Both the position numbers and the translations under genes were made by a program. Shown here piece by piece: positions 22,071-22,955 of a DNA stretch of 22,955 nucleotides (its first letter is position 1; every line of letters starts with the position of its first letter). This DNA comes from QALR01 sp964466625 (GTDB lineage Bacteria; Bacillota; Clostridia; Oscillospirales; CAG-272): contig CAYXQF010000025.1 of NCBI GenBank assembly GCA_964466625.1, positions 1 to 22,955 of the forward strand. The letters are read 5' to 3'. The notes below the pieces were generated by a model, which was given only the letters and a program-made list of their open reading frames with translations, ran no database searches and had not been told where the DNA came from.

Positions 22071-22211
22071 TTTACTTGCGAGTTTTTGTTTTGAAGAATA
22101 ATTTTTTCTCTTTATCAAAAGAGAGAAATGTGTTCTTTTTCTTTTTGAAAGGAAAAGTACAATTAAAAAATATCATCAAAAAATAATATTTATATAAAAG
22201 GAGGCTGCATC
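22071..22211 (+). other. Long A/T-rich 5' leader of htpG
   Basis: About 135 bases of leader follow the promoter. It holds an imperfect CTCTTT/AAAGAG hairpin (about 22107-22128), a member of the T/A-rich hairpin family (22135-22157), and AAAGGAGG just before the ATG at 22212. I see no riboswitch or leader peptide. Confidence 0.5.
22135..22157 (+). repeat. T/A-rich hairpin repeat in the htpG leader
   Basis: Arms 22135-22144 and 22148-22157 form a 10-bp stem with one G-T wobble and the TTG loop shared with the other family members. Confidence 0.6.
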
Positions 22212-22955
22212 ATGGCAGTAAAACAATTCAAGGCAGAAAGCCAAAAGCTTCTCTCCCTGATGATCAACTCTATTTATACCAATAAGGAGATCTTCCTTCG
22301 CGAACTGATCAGCAACGCGTCTGACGCGGTGGATAAGCTTCGTTTCAAAGGTCTTACCGATGAAACCGTCGGCACCAAGGAATTTGCCATCACGCTTATT
22401 CCCAATAAAGAAGCAAGAACCCTTACCATCTCCGATAACGGTATCGGCATGACAAAAGATGAGCTGGAAAACAATCTCGGCACCATCGCAAAGAGCGGTT
22501 CTCTTGATTTCAAGACCGAAAACACCTCCGAAGAGATCGACATCATCGGTCAGTTCGGTGTCGGCTTCTATTCCGCATTCATGGTGGCAAACAAAGTGAC
22601 CGTTATTTCCCGCGCACATGGCTCTGAAGAAGCATGGAAATGGGAATCCGAAGGCACAGAGGGCTACACCATCGACGAAGCAACCAAAAATACCGCCGGT
22701 ACAGAGATTACTCTTTCTATCAAAGAAAACACCGAAAACGAAAATTATGATCGTTTCCTTGACGAATACGGAATCCAGACACTCGTGAAAAAATACAGCG
22801 ACTATATCCGTTATCCCGTCCAGATGATGATGACACACAGCCACCCCGTGGAAAAACCTGCGGACGCAGGCGAAGATTGGGTACAGGAATACGAAGAACA
22901 TTCCGTGATGGAAACCCTTAATAGCATGGTTCCGATCTGGAAACGTAAAAAATCA
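22212..22955 (+). CDS. htpG: Molecular chaperone HtpG (Hsp90), N-terminal part
   Basis: Bacterial Hsp90, an ATP-driven dimeric cytosolic chaperone. The frame from ATG 22212-22214 (AAAGGAGG upstream) stays open to the window end, giving the first 248 residues: the GHKL ATPase domain and the start of the middle domain. ATP-site residues are present: E31 and N35 in LRELISNASDA, DNGIGM (75-80), the lid GQFGVGFYS (113-121) and GTEITL (163-168). It is driven by a perfect consensus promoter with an operator-like dyad over the -10. The rest of the gene lies outside the window. Confidence 0.96.
   Translation, partial: MAVKQFKAESQKLLSLMINSIYTNKEIFLRELISNASDAVDKLRFKGLTDETVGTKEFAITLIPNKEARTLTISDNGIGMTKDELENNLGTIAKSGSLDFKTENTSEEIDIIGQFGVGFYSAFMVANKVTVISRAHGSEEAWKWESEGTEGYTIDEATKNTAGTEITLSIKENTENENYDRFLDEYGIQTLVKKYSDYIRYPVQMMMTHSHPVEKPADAGEDWVQEYEEHSVMETLNSMVPIWKRKKS

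Noticed and set aside
22042..22084. CIRCE or CtsR operator upstream of htpG
   Set aside because: The CIRCE halves TTAGCACTC/GAGTGCTAA and the CtsR heptamer GGTCAAA are not present. Only an unrelated imperfect dyad is seen.
1..22955. tRNA or rRNA genes
   Set aside because: I looked for tRNA-like TTCGANNC arms with CCA/acceptor stems and for conserved rRNA segments, and found none that hold up. A tRNAscan-SE run would settle it.

Overview
The window looks like a scaffold from an endospore-forming Clostridia member (Firmicutes, probably an uncultured gut-type Oscillospirales or Christensenellales relative). The evidence is the sporulation genes ylbJ, yqfC and yqfD, the Firmicutes gene order yqfC-yqfD-phoH-ybeY-era-recO, strong Shine-Dalgarno sites, consensus sigma-A promoters, and many short palindromic repeats of a kind common in such genomes. 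A run of ten Ns at 16438-16447 shows that this is a draft assembly.

Layout. 1-713: 3' part of serS (+), followed by a palindrome and a terminator. 840-1370: gene-poor island rich in palindromes. 1371-7268 (all -): rhamnose catabolism operon in transcription order rhaB, rhaA (frameshifted), a tandem class II aldolase and an unusually long prs; a separate promoter then drives an 80-residue membrane protein. 7269-11249 (all -): ylbJ-like sporulation gene, a small Cys-rich protein and mutS2. 11298-17231 (all +): yqfC, yqfD, phoH, ybeY, era, recO and a metallophosphoesterase, several with overlapping stop and start codons. 17276-21942 (all -): thrE-type exporter, UPF0371/DUF1846 protein and guaB, each with its own promoter. 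22042-22955 (+): htpG promoter and the first 248 codons of htpG.

How the genes fit together. RhaB phosphorylates the L-rhamnulose made by RhaA, and the aldolase would split rhamnulose-1-phosphate into dihydroxyacetone phosphate and L-lactaldehyde. The recognisable sugar enzymes are therefore complete, apart from a one-base frameshift in rhaA. ylbJ and yqfC diverge from a dyad that carries sigma-E-like promoter elements, which fits their expected mother-cell expression. phoH-ybeY-era-recO is a conserved cluster for RNA metabolism, ribosome maturation and DNA repair.

I see no clear defence system, prophage, CRISPR array, insertion sequence or tRNA. The best leads are: an IMP dehydrogenase whose catalytic residues fall at the same numbers as in the protist Tritrichomonas foetus; an aldolase with a second domain that has lost its metal ligands; a family of T/A-rich hairpin repeats, three of which abut ribosome binding sites; and a roughly 500-base non-coding island bounded by inverted copies of that repeat.
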